Source: Luteolibacter arcticus (GTDB taxonomy: Bacteria > Verrucomicrobiota > Verrucomicrobiia > Verrucomicrobiales > Akkermansiaceae). From it: DNA of 64,000 nucleotides. Positions within the stretch are counted from its first letter, which is position 1. Every line of letters starts with the position of its first letter. The notes under the pieces are model-generated. The model ran no database searches. It worked only from the letters and a program-made list of their open reading frames with translations, and was not told the origin of the DNA. The stretch covers positions 186,001 to 250,000 of the forward strand of contig NZ_JAPDDT010000006.1 of the NCBI RefSeq assembly GCF_025950235.1, given 5' to 3'. Made by a program: the position numbers and the translations under genes. Positions 36,042 through 45,207 of the stretch are shown here, one piece after another.

Positions 36042-38180
36042 TCAGGAGGTAGGTTGATAACGCAGGAAGAGGTAGTCGGCGGGAGCCTCGATCTTCAGCG
36101 TCACGGTGCCATCGGCACCGACGGGGACCACCGACTTGCTCGACCGGCGCAGGTCCTCAACCTGCAGGGTTTTGCCAGCGAAGGCGCTCGTCATGCGCAA
36201 TTTGAATGTGTGAGTGTTGTCCGGATTGTTGATCTCACGGAACACCATCAGGTAGCCGCTCTCGGCGGAGGTGTCGTCGATGGATTGGAAGCCGGTCCAA
36301 GAGGCGTTGTTCGGGCAATCCCCGATGGGGAACACGTAACCTTGGAAGATGTTCTTCTGGTGCGGCTTGTACATCGCCAGCGTCTTGGTGAACTCCTTCT
36401 TGGTGTCGGCCGCCATCATGTGCGGCATTGACCAGATCTCCGGCACACCCATGAGGGTGGTTGCCAGGCAGTAGCCCATGCTGTGCTTCTTGGCGTCGGA
36501 CTGGGCGGTCGCGATGATCTCAGGATTGTTCATCATGAGCTGCCACTTGTTGAGATTGTGGTATTTGGCCAGTTGCCAGTAATCACGCAGGGAAGTGCTC
36601 GGGATATAGACGTTGTTTTTTCCCGGGATCTCGCCCCAGTACGAGCGGTTGAAGACGTGCATGGACGCGTATTCCCGGTTCCAGTAATAGCCGTAGGCGA
36701 TGCGGTTGTCGGTGATGTCCCAGGTGATCGGGGACTTGTGCTCGGTGGCCTTGAGGAAGGTCCGGGACTTTTCCCGCGCGGCGTGGAGGCGGGGGTAGGT
36801 GTGCAAGGTTGCGAAATCCAGTTTGAACTGGTTGAGATCAAGCTGTTGGGTATTCCAGATCATCTCCTCCGCCTTGATGGAATCCGACAACCCCCACAGG
36901 CCGAGTTTGACTTTGGCTTCTTTCGCCGCCTTCGCCACCGGTGCCCAGCCTTGGGGGTAGTCCGCAATCTTGGGCTCCCACTTGCCATCCTGCGGGTCCA
37001 TGGTGTGCCGGCCATCGGCTTGCCAGCCGTCGTCGATCAGCAGCATGTCGATGCCGGTGGCCTTGCATTCCTCGATCATTTTCAGGACCGGCCACTGCTC
37101 GGCATAACTGCGGCCTTCCGCAGCGGTGCGCTGGTGGCCCCAACCGCAGAGGAAACTCCAGGTGCTGTACTCGAAATCGCTAGGGAAGCGGGCGCGATCG
37201 AACCGTTTGAGAGCCAGTTCCATTTCGTCCTCACCGCCGTCGTAGGCGAGAGTCCAGCTTGCCCAGCACCACTGGAACTTGTCCGGTTTGAGATCCCTTT
37301 CGGTCAAGGCCCAGCCGGTGTTTTGAAGGCCATTCTCGTCCAGGATGAACTTGCCGGTGTTGGTGCCGACTCCGTCTTTTGTGCCGTGTTTGGTGGAGAC
37401 GTTGGATTCCTTGAGCATCACCACGCCGCCCTTGCCGTCGCTGAAGTGGACACCGCTGGCCCAGTTCGCCGATGCAGTCGGCGGCAGGGCCTCCTCGCGG
37501 CGCAGGTGCGTTTCGGCGCGGTAGCGCTGGTTGGGATCGTTGTAAAATCCCCACGCGGTGCGGCTCAGATCCTTGGCCGTGACGGGGAGGTAGTCCACCC
37601 GCGCCCCGGCCACGCCTGCGGCTAGGGTTTCGGCGTTTTGCCCCGGTAAGGGCGCGCCCTTGATCCAAAGCTGCGTCATGAGGCCGGCAACTCCCGGGAA
37701 GGCGCGGACCTCGTAGCGCAGGGTCAGATTCGTCGTCGGATAGAAAATCTCAGCCGTCAGCTTGAGGTTCTTTGCCATGAAGTCTTCGTCATCGTCTTCC
37801 ACGGCGGTCAAAGCCACGAGCTTCCCAGCGCTGCCTTCCGGCATCAGGAGCGGGTGCGCCCAATCCGCAGCCGCCGAGGGAGCACGATCGGCCCATTCGC
37901 GCCCCGTTTTTTCGCCGCCGCTCTTGAGGCTGACAGTGGCGAGGCCTTGCTCCGTGAATTTCCAGCGTCGTTCCAAAGTCCCAGTTCCCACGACCAGTTG
38001 GTTTTCCTCCACCCTGGCATAAGCGCTTTCAAATTTCGCGGAAAGTTCGGGCAGCGGGTTGACGGTAGCGTGGTTTCCTGCAGCGCCGGATTGATCGCTC
38101 TCCTGCCCCACGGCCAAAGGAGTGAATAGGGCAAGGGCATTCAAGGCCAGCACGGGGGCGGTCAGACGGGGCAAATCCAT
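36042..38180 (-). CDS. Secreted GH36-like alpha-galactosidase
   Basis: The protein has 712 residues with a signal peptide (MDLPRLTAPVLALNALALF, cleaved near residue 25). An N-terminal beta-supersandwich (about 30-320) is followed by a TIM barrel with LLIDDGWQADGR and FKLDFATLHTYPR. The Asp of KLDF is in the place of the clan GH-D nucleophile, and SLRDYWQLA lies in a later barrel segment. A C-terminal beta domain ends at YLFLRYQPTS. Clan GH-D enzymes remove alpha-galactosyl or related groups. Its direct-repeat promoter begins only 12 bp upstream of the ATG, implying a very short leader. Confidence 0.82.
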   Translation of the reverse strand: MDLPRLTAPVLALNALALFTPLAVGQESDQSGAAGNHATVNPLPELSAKFESAYARVEENQLVVGTGTLERRWKFTEQGLATVSLKSGGEKTGREWADRAPSAAADWAHPLLMPEGSAGKLVALTAVEDDDEDFMAKNLKLTAEIFYPTTNLTLRYEVRAFPGVAGLMTQLWIKGAPLPGQNAETLAAGVAGARVDYLPVTAKDLSRTAWGFYNDPNQRYRAETHLRREEALPPTASANWASGVHFSDGKGGVVMLKESNVSTKHGTKDGVGTNTGKFILDENGLQNTGWALTERDLKPDKFQWCWASWTLAYDGGEDEMELALKRFDRARFPSDFEYSTWSFLCGWGHQRTAAEGRSYAEQWPVLKMIEECKATGIDMLLIDDGWQADGRHTMDPQDGKWEPKIADYPQGWAPVAKAAKEAKVKLGLWGLSDSIKAEEMIWNTQQLDLNQFKLDFATLHTYPRLHAAREKSRTFLKATEHKSPITWDITDNRIAYGYYWNREYASMHVFNRSYWGEIPGKNNVYIPSTSLRDYWQLAKYHNLNKWQLMMNNPEIIATAQSDAKKHSMGYCLATTLMGVPEIWSMPHMMAADTKKEFTKTLAMYKPHQKNIFQGYVFPIGDCPNNASWTGFQSIDDTSAESGYLMVFREINNPDNTHTFKLRMTSAFAGKTLQVEDLRRSSKSVVPVGADGTVTLKIEAPADYLFLRYQPTS

Positions 38181-38191
38181 CTGGGGATCAA

Positions 38192-38250
38192 ATCAAAATC
38201 CGACCCGCCGTGCCCATGGATGATCGTGGGGAATACATGGACGATCTTAC
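38192..38250 (-). promoter_or_regulatory. AraC-type 21-bp direct-repeat promoter, site 8 (alpha-galactosidase)
   Basis: ATGGA at 38216-38220 and 38237-38241, with outer flank ATGGACGATCTTAC. Toward the gene: ATCCAT, 18-bp spacer, TTTGAT at 38192-38197. The predicted transcript start near 38185 leaves about five untranslated bases, so the message may be nearly leaderless. Confidence 0.68.
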
Positions 38251-38321
38251 CGGTCAAGACGGCTTCATCGCAGCTGCTGGAATGGAAATCTGCTGATCCA
38301 TTGAAAGAATCAGAAGTTATC

Positions 38322-39610
38322 TTACGCCAAAATCGCCTTCACCACCTTCGCCTCCTCCACGCCGGTGAGCTTGAGATCGAGCCCTTGGAACTTGTGGGTG
38401 AAGCGGGCATGATCGATGCCGAACTGCTGGAGCAGCGTGGCATGGAGATCGCGGACGTGGACGATGTCCTGGACCGAGGCGTAGCCGAGTTCGTCGGTGG
38501 CCCCATGGACGATGCCCGGTTTGATTCCCGCACCGGCCATCCACAGGCTGAAGCCCTTGATGTGGTGATCGCGGCCACTTCCCTGCCCCATCGGGGTGCG
38601 GCCGAATTCACCGCCCCAGATGACGAGCGTGTCTTCGAGCAGGCCGCGCTGTTTCAGGTCCTTGACCAGTGCCGCGGAGGCCTGGTCGGTGCGTTTGGCC
38701 GACTCGGTCATCTTCGCCACGATCTCGCCGTGATGGTCCCAGCCGCGGTGATAGAGCTGCACGAAGCGGACGCCGCGCTCGAGCATGCGCCGCGCGAGCA
38801 GGCAGTTGCTGGCGAAGGAGCCATCGCCCGGCGTCTTCACGCCATACATGTCGAGGATGTGCTTCGGCTCGTCGCGCATGTCGGTCAGGTCCGGCACGGA
38901 GGTCTGCATGCGGAAGGCCATTTCGTACTGGCTCATCCGCGTTTCGATCTCGGGATCGAAACGGTCCTCGGCAAGCATGCCATTGAGCCGGCGGATCTCG
39001 TCGATGACCTGCCTCTGGGTGGATTGGCAGACGCCATCGGGACTGCCCACGTAATGGACCGCGCTGCCTTTGCTTTGGAACTGCACGCCTTGGAACTTGC
39101 TCGGCAGGAAGCCGGCGCTCCATTGGCGAGCCGAGACCGGTTGGTCCGGGTCCGAGCCGCGCGAGATCATGACGACGTAGCCGGGTAGATTCTGCGACTC
39201 CGCGCCGAGCCCGTAGAGTAGCCACGAGCCCATGCTGGGGCGGCCTTTCAGGATCGAGCCGCTGTTCATGAACGCGTGGGCCGGGTCGTGGTTGATCTGC
39301 TCGGTGACCATCGAGCGGACCACGCAGATGTCGTCTGCGATCGAGCCGATGTGCGGGAACAGGTCGGAGATCTCGATGCCACTTTGCCCGTATCGCTTGA
39401 ACTTCGTGAACGATCCACGGGCAATCAGCTTGGCACCCTGCAACTGCGCTAGCTGCTGCCCCGCGGTGAAGGATGCGGGGAACTCCTTGCCATTGAGCGC
39501 ATCAAGCTGCGGCTTCGGATCGAAGGACTCAAGGTGTGATGGTCCCCCGGCCATGCAGAGATGCACCACGCGTTTCGCCCGCGCCGGAAAGTGCAGGCCG
39601 CCCGGATGAT
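38322..39610 (-). pseudogene. DUF1501 protein, N-terminally truncated
   Basis: An intact frame runs from about 39605 to 38322 and encodes LHFPARAKRVVHLCMAGGPS and the remaining DUF1501 domain (sulfatase-like fold; GSWLLYGLGAE, LLARRMLERGVRFVQLYHRGWDHH, VIWGGEFGRTP). Normal DUF1501 proteins carry about 50 more residues with a Tat-type signal; here the homology stops abruptly at a join with an unrelated plus-strand gene fragment. The first ATG left is at 39569. The usual upstream partner (a DUF1549/DUF1553 cytochrome-like gene) is missing. Probably dead or at least not exported. Confidence 0.75.
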
Positions 39611-39942
39611 GCGGTCATTCGGCGAGCCGCTGAACTCGAACAGTCGCTGGGGGCCTGGAAGAAACTCCGCCCCAGCAGCTAGGCCGACTTTCCGGGCGCC
39701 ACCTACATCATCCTCCACTCGCTCTCCCACATGCTGATCAGCGCGATCTCGCTGGAGTGTGGCTACCCGCTGTCGTCCCTCAGAGAGAGAGATGATCTAC
39801 GCACCGGATGGCAAGGGTGAGATGGAAGGGCGCTACGGCATCCGGCTGTATACCTCGTCGGCGGGGCTGAGGGAATGTTAGGGGGCCTCGTCCGGTCAGC
39901 GCGCGACATCCGCAAGCACCTGTTCCGGGCGATGCAGCGTTA
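39607..39942 (+). pseudogene. Fragment of a DUF1998 (DrmB-like) protein
   Basis: The plus strand reads AVIRRAAELEQSLGAWKKLRPSS, TAG, ADFPGATYIILHSLSHMLIS, AISLECGYPLSSLRER. After a frameshift it continues IYAPDGKGEMEGRYGIRLYT, and after another, EGMLGGLVRSARDIRKHL. This matches from memory the C-terminal DUF1998 domain of DrmB-type proteins of the DISARM phage-defence system and its relatives. One nonsense codon and at least two frameshifts make it dead. Only the C-terminal end remains; no other DISARM gene is in the window. Confidence 0.65.
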
Positions 39943-40193
39943 ATCCATTGAGCGTCACCGCGAGGAGCAGGCAGGAATTCACCCGATCGCCATTCACGAG
40001 CACGGTGCATGCTCCGCACTGCCCATGATCGCAGCCCTTCTTCGTCCCGAAGAGTTGGAGACGCTCACGCAAGAGATCGAGTAACTTGGTCCAACACTCC
40101 ACCTCCCGTTCTTTCTTGCTGCCATTGACCGTTAGCCGGAGTTCATGGAGGGAGAGGCCACGGGGTATCTCCAATGGTCCCATGTCCGACGAG
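39896..40193 (-). pseudogene. Stub of a [2Fe-2S] subunit of a molybdenum hydroxylase
   Basis: From ATG 40193 the frame encodes LTVNGSKKEREVECWTKLLD, LLRERLQLFGTKKGCDHGQC, GACTVLVNGDRVNSCLLLAV and then ends within about 20 residues. The CxxxxCGxC...C plant-ferredoxin-type cluster site is intact, but the second helical 2Fe-2S domain (about 90 residues in CoxS/PaoA/XdhC-type subunits) is missing, cut where the DUF1998 fragment begins. No medium or large subunit gene follows. An upstream in-frame extension to 40330 does not look coding. Confidence 0.65.
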
Positions 40194-40426
40194 CGGGCAT
40201 CATTCGGCGTCGTCTCAGGATGGAGGAGGTTCCGGGTGGGAGGGTTCGCGCCATCCCGTGGACTTAGCAGACCGGAGACCCGCGTCTCTTGAGCCGCTTC
40301 AGCTGCTGTTTTCCGGTTCCCCGAACACACGTCGCATGGAAAGTAGGGTGCTGATCAATCAACAGCCATTGCACGGGGCATGACATGCCTTGCAGATTGC
40401 GCGGGGGTGCTCCGTAAAACGTAGGG

Positions 40427-40681
40427 CTATAGGCCCCCGGTAACCTGGACATCTCGACCGTAGATGCGGGCAGTGAGAGATCCCGGAGTGAGGTGAAAGT
40501 GCCGCCTTTCGACGACGTAAGTCGGGTCTTTGTCCCCCGAATCCGGGGTGCCCGCTTGAAAGGTATCGCCTACTGCCGGGATCGGCGCGATGCCTTGAGA
40601 AGTGTAGCCGTCGAACAAGGGCTGCTCGGAATGATCGTAAAACTCGACCCGGACTTCAGAGAGATTTTCTAGGGAATTCAT
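40427..40681 (-). CDS. Small hypothetical protein
   Basis: The protein has 84 residues (MNSLENLSEVRVEFYDHSEQ). It is beta-rich and charged, with no signal peptide, membrane segment or recognised motif. Its composition looks like real protein, while the other frames of this stretch do not. No clear ribosome site. It lies between the stub of the iron-sulfur subunit and the UbiA gene. Confidence 0.5.
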   Translation of the reverse strand: MNSLENLSEVRVEFYDHSEQPLFDGYTSQGIAPIPAVGDTFQAGTPDSGDKDPTYVVERRHFHLTPGSLTARIYGRDVQVTGGL

Positions 40682-40895
40682 GGCGGCAGTCTACTAGCAC
40701 GATGGAAGCCGGTCGGCTGCTAACCTTGACCGCTCCGCCGCTGTTATGGCGGCCGGTGTGATCGCACAAATCCGCGGGGAAATGGTCGCTCGGGTCGAGA
40801 ATGTTTGGTGACCCTCTGTTTTTCCTTAAGGCGAGCCACTTTTTTCTGGGGCCTGGCGACGTAGCGCTCCACCAGCAGCCCGGACACTCCCGGTC

Positions 40896-41840
40896 CTATT
40901 CCAATCCAGCAAGAAGGGGAACCAACGTGAACCACAGAACAAAGGAGAGGCTGCTGACCATCACTCCATCGATGCGGCGGCTTTGGGATTTCGACCATTG
41001 CGACATCGCGGAGGCGACAACTAACAGCGCGTGTAGTACGACCCCGACCCTGGTCCACGAAGGCCACTGGGCGGACCACCAGATTACGAGGACGCACGCC
41101 GCAAGCGCCGAGACGCTCGCTAGCACCAGAACCGGACGTGGTCCAAGCTTCACCGCCAAGGTGCGCTTACCCGCGTGTATGTCTGCATCATGGTCAGGAA
41201 GGCCCGATAGACTGATGGAGGGAAATATGGCGAAGAACAGAGGTAGAGCTACTTTGAAGACGGCAGGGTCACCGAACTGTCCGCCCACCACCAAGGCTCC
41301 GCATTGTACGACCAGCAAGCTGTGGGCAAAAGCCACCACCACCTCGCCCCAACCTCGATGGCTCAGCTTCAGCGGTGGAGCCGTGTAGCCAACGCCCAAT
41401 AGCACTGCGGTTCCCAGGCATGCGAGGTTCACTGCAAGCGGTGCCGGCGAATATGCCTGGAGAATGAAGCTTCCTAGCGCGGCTCCAACTGCCACTACCT
41501 TGCAAGCCGATCTCAAGGCGTCGGGTGTCAAAAGGCCCTCTACCAACACCCGCGAACCACCCGTGAAATTGCCATGGTTCTGATTCCGTCGATCGCTTTC
41601 GAAGTCGTAAAGGTCGTTCACGAACACGGTGAGAGCCTCAATCAGGAAAACGACCACGAATCCCCACCAGTAGGCCGGCAGTCTCCAGATGTCCGATAAG
41701 GGAACGACCAGTGCGGCCCCTGTCGTGTAACCCAGCCAGGACATCGGATAGAAAGGCAGTCGCAGCGCGCGCAGCCATGTCACGATGCGGGACGTTGCAA
41801 GGGCAATCCCTTGTTCAGAATTCCCGGGGCGATCCGTCAT
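40896..41840 (-). CDS. UbiA family prenyltransferase
   Basis: The protein has 314 residues from ATG 41840, with about eight to nine membrane helices. Both Asp-rich motifs are present: NDLYDFESD (N75, D76, D79, D83) and DHDADIHAGKRT (D216, D218, D220), which bind the Mg-diphosphate of the prenyl donor. Family members attach prenyl chains to aromatic acceptors (quinone, heme or chlorophyll pathways). With no pathway neighbours the acceptor is unknown, though a MenA-like role is plausible. A longer in-frame reading to 42704 runs antisense through the ligase gene and is not credible. Divergent from the LigD gene. Confidence 0.85.
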   Translation of the reverse strand: MTDRPGNSEQGIALATSRIVTWLRALRLPFYPMSWLGYTTGAALVVPLSDIWRLPAYWWGFVVVFLIEALTVFVNDLYDFESDRRNQNHGNFTGGSRVLVEGLLTPDALRSACKVVAVGAALGSFILQAYSPAPLAVNLACLGTAVLLGVGYTAPPLKLSHRGWGEVVVAFAHSLLVVQCGALVVGGQFGDPAVFKVALPLFFAIFPSISLSGLPDHDADIHAGKRTLAVKLGPRPVLVLASVSALAACVLVIWWSAQWPSWTRVGVVLHALLVVASAMSQWSKSQSRRIDGVMVSSLSFVLWFTLVPLLAGLE

Positions 41841-42047
41841 CCGGAATTCCCTGCGGTCGGCGTACCAATGTTCGAAACTCCTGCCGCTAGGGGACTCGGG
41901 TCTTCGCCAGGTCTGCCACAGGAAGTGACCGGGCGGATGCTCCAGTTTGGCCAGGGATCTGCCAAGCCCGTGGAAGACGGTTCGAAGTCTGCTAGATTCT
42001 CCGCCAGTCACCCTTGTCACGCCACCGGGCGCGAAGCCGTAAGCCCA

Positions 42048-45000
42048 ATGAAGATCGCCACCTACAACGTCAACGGGATCAACGGACGGCTGCCTGTTCT
42101 GTTGCGGTGGCTGGGAGAAGCCAAGCCGGACGTGGTGTGCTTGCAGGAACTGAAGGCGTCCAACGACAAGTTCCCTCTGTCCGCCCTCCAGGAAGCGGGA
42201 TACGGGGCCGTCTGGCACGGCCAGAAGAGTTGGAATGGGGTGGCGATCCTCGCTCGTGGTGCGGATCCTCTTGAGACACGGCGCGGTCTGCCAGACGATC
42301 CGGACGACACCCACAGCCGTTATTTGGAGGCGGCAGTCGAGGGTATCCTTGTCGGTTGCCTCTACCTGCCAAATGGTAACCCGGCACCGGGGCCGAAATT
42401 CGAATACAAGCTCCGGTGGTTCGAGCGGTTCCTGGATCACGCCGAAGGGCTTCTCCGCCAGAAGATCCCGGTGGTGCTGGCGGGAGACTACAACGTCATG
42501 CCGACCGAACTGGACGTCTATAAGCCGGAGAAGTGGGTGGATGACGCGTTGTTCCGGCCGGAGGTGCGCGAGTGTTTCCGCAGGCTGGTTGATCAAGGGT
42601 GGACCGACTCGATCCGTAATCTTCACCCGAGCGAACGAATCTACACCTTCTGGGACTATCTCCGGAACGCCTATGGCCGCAATGGGGGGCTGAGGCTGGA
42701 TCACCTGCTGCTGAGCCCCACGCTAGCGGGCCGGCTGGTGAAGGCAGAGGTCGATGTGGAAGTGCGTGGCTGGGAAAAGGCAAGTGACCATGCTCCGACG
42801 TGGATCGAACTGGGGAGTGCGACGAAGCGCGCTCGGGCCTCGAAGCGAGCGTCGGTGAAGACAACGAAAAAGAAGGCCGCAGAATCGCCTGCGCCGGACG
42901 CCCCTCTCGGAAAATATAAGGCGAAGCGGAACTTCGAGAAGACGCCGGAGCCGGGGCCTCAGGTCGGAGATCGATCGGGGCGCTCCTTTGTGATTCAGGA
43001 GCATCACGCGCGAAGCCACCATTTCGACTTCCGGCTCGAGATCGATGGGGTGCTTGTAAGCTGGGCGGTGCCGAAGGGCATCCCGGAAGATGTGGTGGCG
43101 AAGCGTCTTGCGGTTCACGTTGAGGACCATCCGTTGGAATACGGCAAGTTCGAGGGCACGATCCCGGAGGGCAACTATGGTGCGGGCACGGTGGCCATTT
43201 GGGACAAGGGCACGTGGGAGCCGATGGGAACGGGATGGAGAAAGGATTTCGCGAAGGGCACCCTGAAATTTTACCTTAAGGGCGACCGGCTGAACGGCCC
43301 GTATTTGCTGGCCCGCATGAAGGAGGAACCCAACTGGATGCTGAAGATGCTGGAGCCATCGACTCATCCACAGGCGAGTTTCGAGGCGGAGCCGGAGACA
43401 CCGCAGTATGTGGCTCCCCAGTTGGCCCAGGTGGTCTCTACCGTGCCGGCGGGACGCGACATCATCCACGAGCTGAAGTTCGACGGCTACCGGCTGATCA
43501 TCGTGAAGCACCGCGGCAAGCTGACGGTCTACACCCGCAACGGCCACGACTGGACGCACAAGTTCGCACCCCTTGCCAAACACCTCACGGCGATTTCCAA
43601 GAAGGACTTCATCCTCGATGGTGAAGCGGTGGTGTGGGACGAGAAGGGCCGCAGCAATTTCGGAGATCTCCAAGCAGCGCTGAAAGGCCGTCCGGGGGAC
43701 GTGTCATTTGTCGCTTTCGACCTTCTCCACTTCGATGGGCTGAACCTGCGCGACCTGCCGCTTGGCGAGCGTCACAAGCGGTTGGCCAAGCTGGTAACCG
43801 AGGAACAAGGTGTGGTGAGGCGGTCCACGGTCTGGTCTTCGGACATGGGTGGCGACCTCTACAAGCAGGCCTGCCAGCTCGGGCTGGAGGGAATCATCAG
43901 CAAGAAACTAAGCTGCACCTACAAGCCCGGTGACCGGCGGGACTGGACGAAATCCAAGTGCCGCCCGCGTCAGGAATTTGTGGTATGCGGCTACACCCCT
44001 CCGAAGAGTTCGCTGCCGGCGTTTTCATCATTGGTTCTGGGCACGTATGAGAACGGGAAGCTCATCCCGCGAGGCAAGGTTGGAACCGGGTTTAGTGAGG
44101 ATGACCGGCGTGAGTATCTGGCAAGGTTCAGGCCGCTAAAGACGAGTAAACCGGCTTTCGAAATCGATGAGGAAGTCGTATGGGTGAAACCGACCCTTGT
44201 CGCGGAGGTGGAGTTCGCCGAGATCACACGCGATGGGTCCGTGCGCCAGGCCTCCTTCGTGGCCATGCGCGAGGATAAGAGTCCCGATCAAGTCCACTTG
44301 GATGCAGTCCAGACCGCGACCCCGGACGGCAAGGGGGCGAAAGTGGCGGGCATCACGATCAGCAATCCCGACCGCATGGTCTTCCCTGGGGACGGGGTCG
44401 CGAAGCTTGAGGTCGCCAAGTATTACGAGCGGGTAGGGGAGCTAATGCTGCCGTTCGTTGCCAATCGACCGCTGGCTTTGCTTCGAGCACCGTCAGGGAT
44501 CACAGGAGAGTTGTTCTTTCAGAAATCGTTCACAACCCACGTGCCGGAGGGTGTCCATCAGGCGAAGCTGCCGGATGGCGACGACATCTTTTTCGTGAAG
44601 GACGTCAAAGGGTTGGTCTCGTTGGCTCAATTCAGCGCGATCGAATTCCATCCCTGGGGCTCGTCGCTCAAGAACGTCGAGAAGCCTGACTTCCTGACGT
44701 GGGACCTCGACCCCGAGGAGTCAGTGCCGTGGAACGAGGTGCTTGGCGCTGCCTTGTTGCTGCGCGACTATCTGCGAGAGCGGGGTCTCGAACCCGTGGT
44801 GAAGACCTCCGGCGGGAAAGGGCTGCACATCATGTTGCATCTGAAGCCGAAGCACGATTGGTCGGTCATGAAGCCGTTCGCGAAGTCGGTGGCTTCCGCG
44901 GTGGCGGACTTCAATCCTGCTCGCTTCACCGTCACGTCGAGTAAGTCCAAGCGCACGGGGAAGATCTACATCGACTGGATGCGAAACGGCCGGGGAGCAA

Positions 45001-45194
45001 CGTGTGTCGCTCCCTGGTGCCTCCGCGCGCGGCCGGGAGCCACAGTTTCGATGCCCATCAACTGGGATCAACTCCCGGAGCTTGCGAAGTCTGGCTTCAC
45101 CATCCACGAGCCGGCAGAGCAGCCGAAAGAGTGGCGGGACGTTGGCCCGCAGACGGTAAAGATCTCGCTGCTGCGAGAGCTGGGAGTTTTATGA
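42048..45194 (+). CDS. ligD: Exonuclease III-LigD fusion (EEP nuclease, 3'-phosphoesterase, ATP-dependent DNA ligase, polymerase)
   Basis: The protein has 1048 residues from ATG 42048 (MKIATYNVNGINGR); a frame open from 41811 has no coding look before this. Residues 1 to about 258 form an ExoIII/EEP nuclease: YNVNGIN, CLQELK, AGDYNVMP, RLDHLLL and SDHAP match the catalytic Asn, Glu, Asp-Asn and Asp-His sites. Then come the LigD modules: phosphoesterase (about 286-420, with HHARSHHFDFRLEID), ligase (about 450-750, adenylated Lys likely K477 in ELKFDGYR) and primase-type polymerase (about 768-1048, with SNPDRMVFP, FFQKSF, TWDLDPEE, TSGGKGLHIMLHL). This order is that of Pseudomonas LigD plus an added nuclease. 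Role: bacterial non-homologous end joining or related break repair. No Ku gene is in the window. Confidence 0.93.
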   Translation: MKIATYNVNGINGRLPVLLRWLGEAKPDVVCLQELKASNDKFPLSALQEAGYGAVWHGQKSWNGVAILARGADPLETRRGLPDDPDDTHSRYLEAAVEGILVGCLYLPNGNPAPGPKFEYKLRWFERFLDHAEGLLRQKIPVVLAGDYNVMPTELDVYKPEKWVDDALFRPEVRECFRRLVDQGWTDSIRNLHPSERIYTFWDYLRNAYGRNGGLRLDHLLLSPTLAGRLVKAEVDVEVRGWEKASDHAPTWIELGSATKRARASKRASVKTTKKKAAESPAPDAPLGKYKAKRNFEKTPEPGPQVGDRSGRSFVIQEHHARSHHFDFRLEIDGVLVSWAVPKGIPEDVVAKRLAVHVEDHPLEYGKFEGTIPEGNYGAGTVAIWDKGTWEPMGTGWRKDFAKGTLKFYLKGDRLNGPYLLARMKEEPNWMLKMLEPSTHPQASFEAEPETPQYVAPQLAQVVSTVPAGRDIIHELKFDGYRLIIVKHRGKLTVYTRNGHDWTHKFAPLAKHLTAISKKDFILDGEAVVWDEKGRSNFGDLQAALKGRPGDVSFVAFDLLHFDGLNLRDLPLGERHKRLAKLVTEEQGVVRRSTVWSSDMGGDLYKQACQLGLEGIISKKLSCTYKPGDRRDWTKSKCRPRQEFVVCGYTPPKSSLPAFSSLVLGTYENGKLIPRGKVGTGFSEDDRREYLARFRPLKTSKPAFEIDEEVVWVKPTLVAEVEFAEITRDGSVRQASFVAMREDKSPDQVHLDAVQTATPDGKGAKVAGITISNPDRMVFPGDGVAKLEVAKYYERVGELMLPFVANRPLALLRAPSGITGELFFQKSFTTHVPEGVHQAKLPDGDDIFFVKDVKGLVSLAQFSAIEFHPWGSSLKNVEKPDFLTWDLDPEESVPWNEVLGAALLLRDYLRERGLEPVVKTSGGKGLHIMLHLKPKHDWSVMKPFAKSVASAVADFNPARFTVTSSKSKRTGKIYIDWMRNGRGATCVAPWCLRARPGATVSMPINWDQLPELAKSGFTIHEPAEQPKEWRDVGPQTVKISLLRELGVL

Positions 45195-45207
45195 AACTAG
45201 AGTGCGG

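Noticed and set aside
41811..42047. Upstream extension of the LigD fusion
   Set aside because: Exonuclease III proteins start at the MKIATYN motif, and the extension overlaps the UbiA start region and has no protein character.
40896..42704. 602-codon reading of the UbiA gene
   Set aside because: The first 288 codons are antisense to the exonuclease III domain of the LigD fusion; the UbiA homology begins at 41840.
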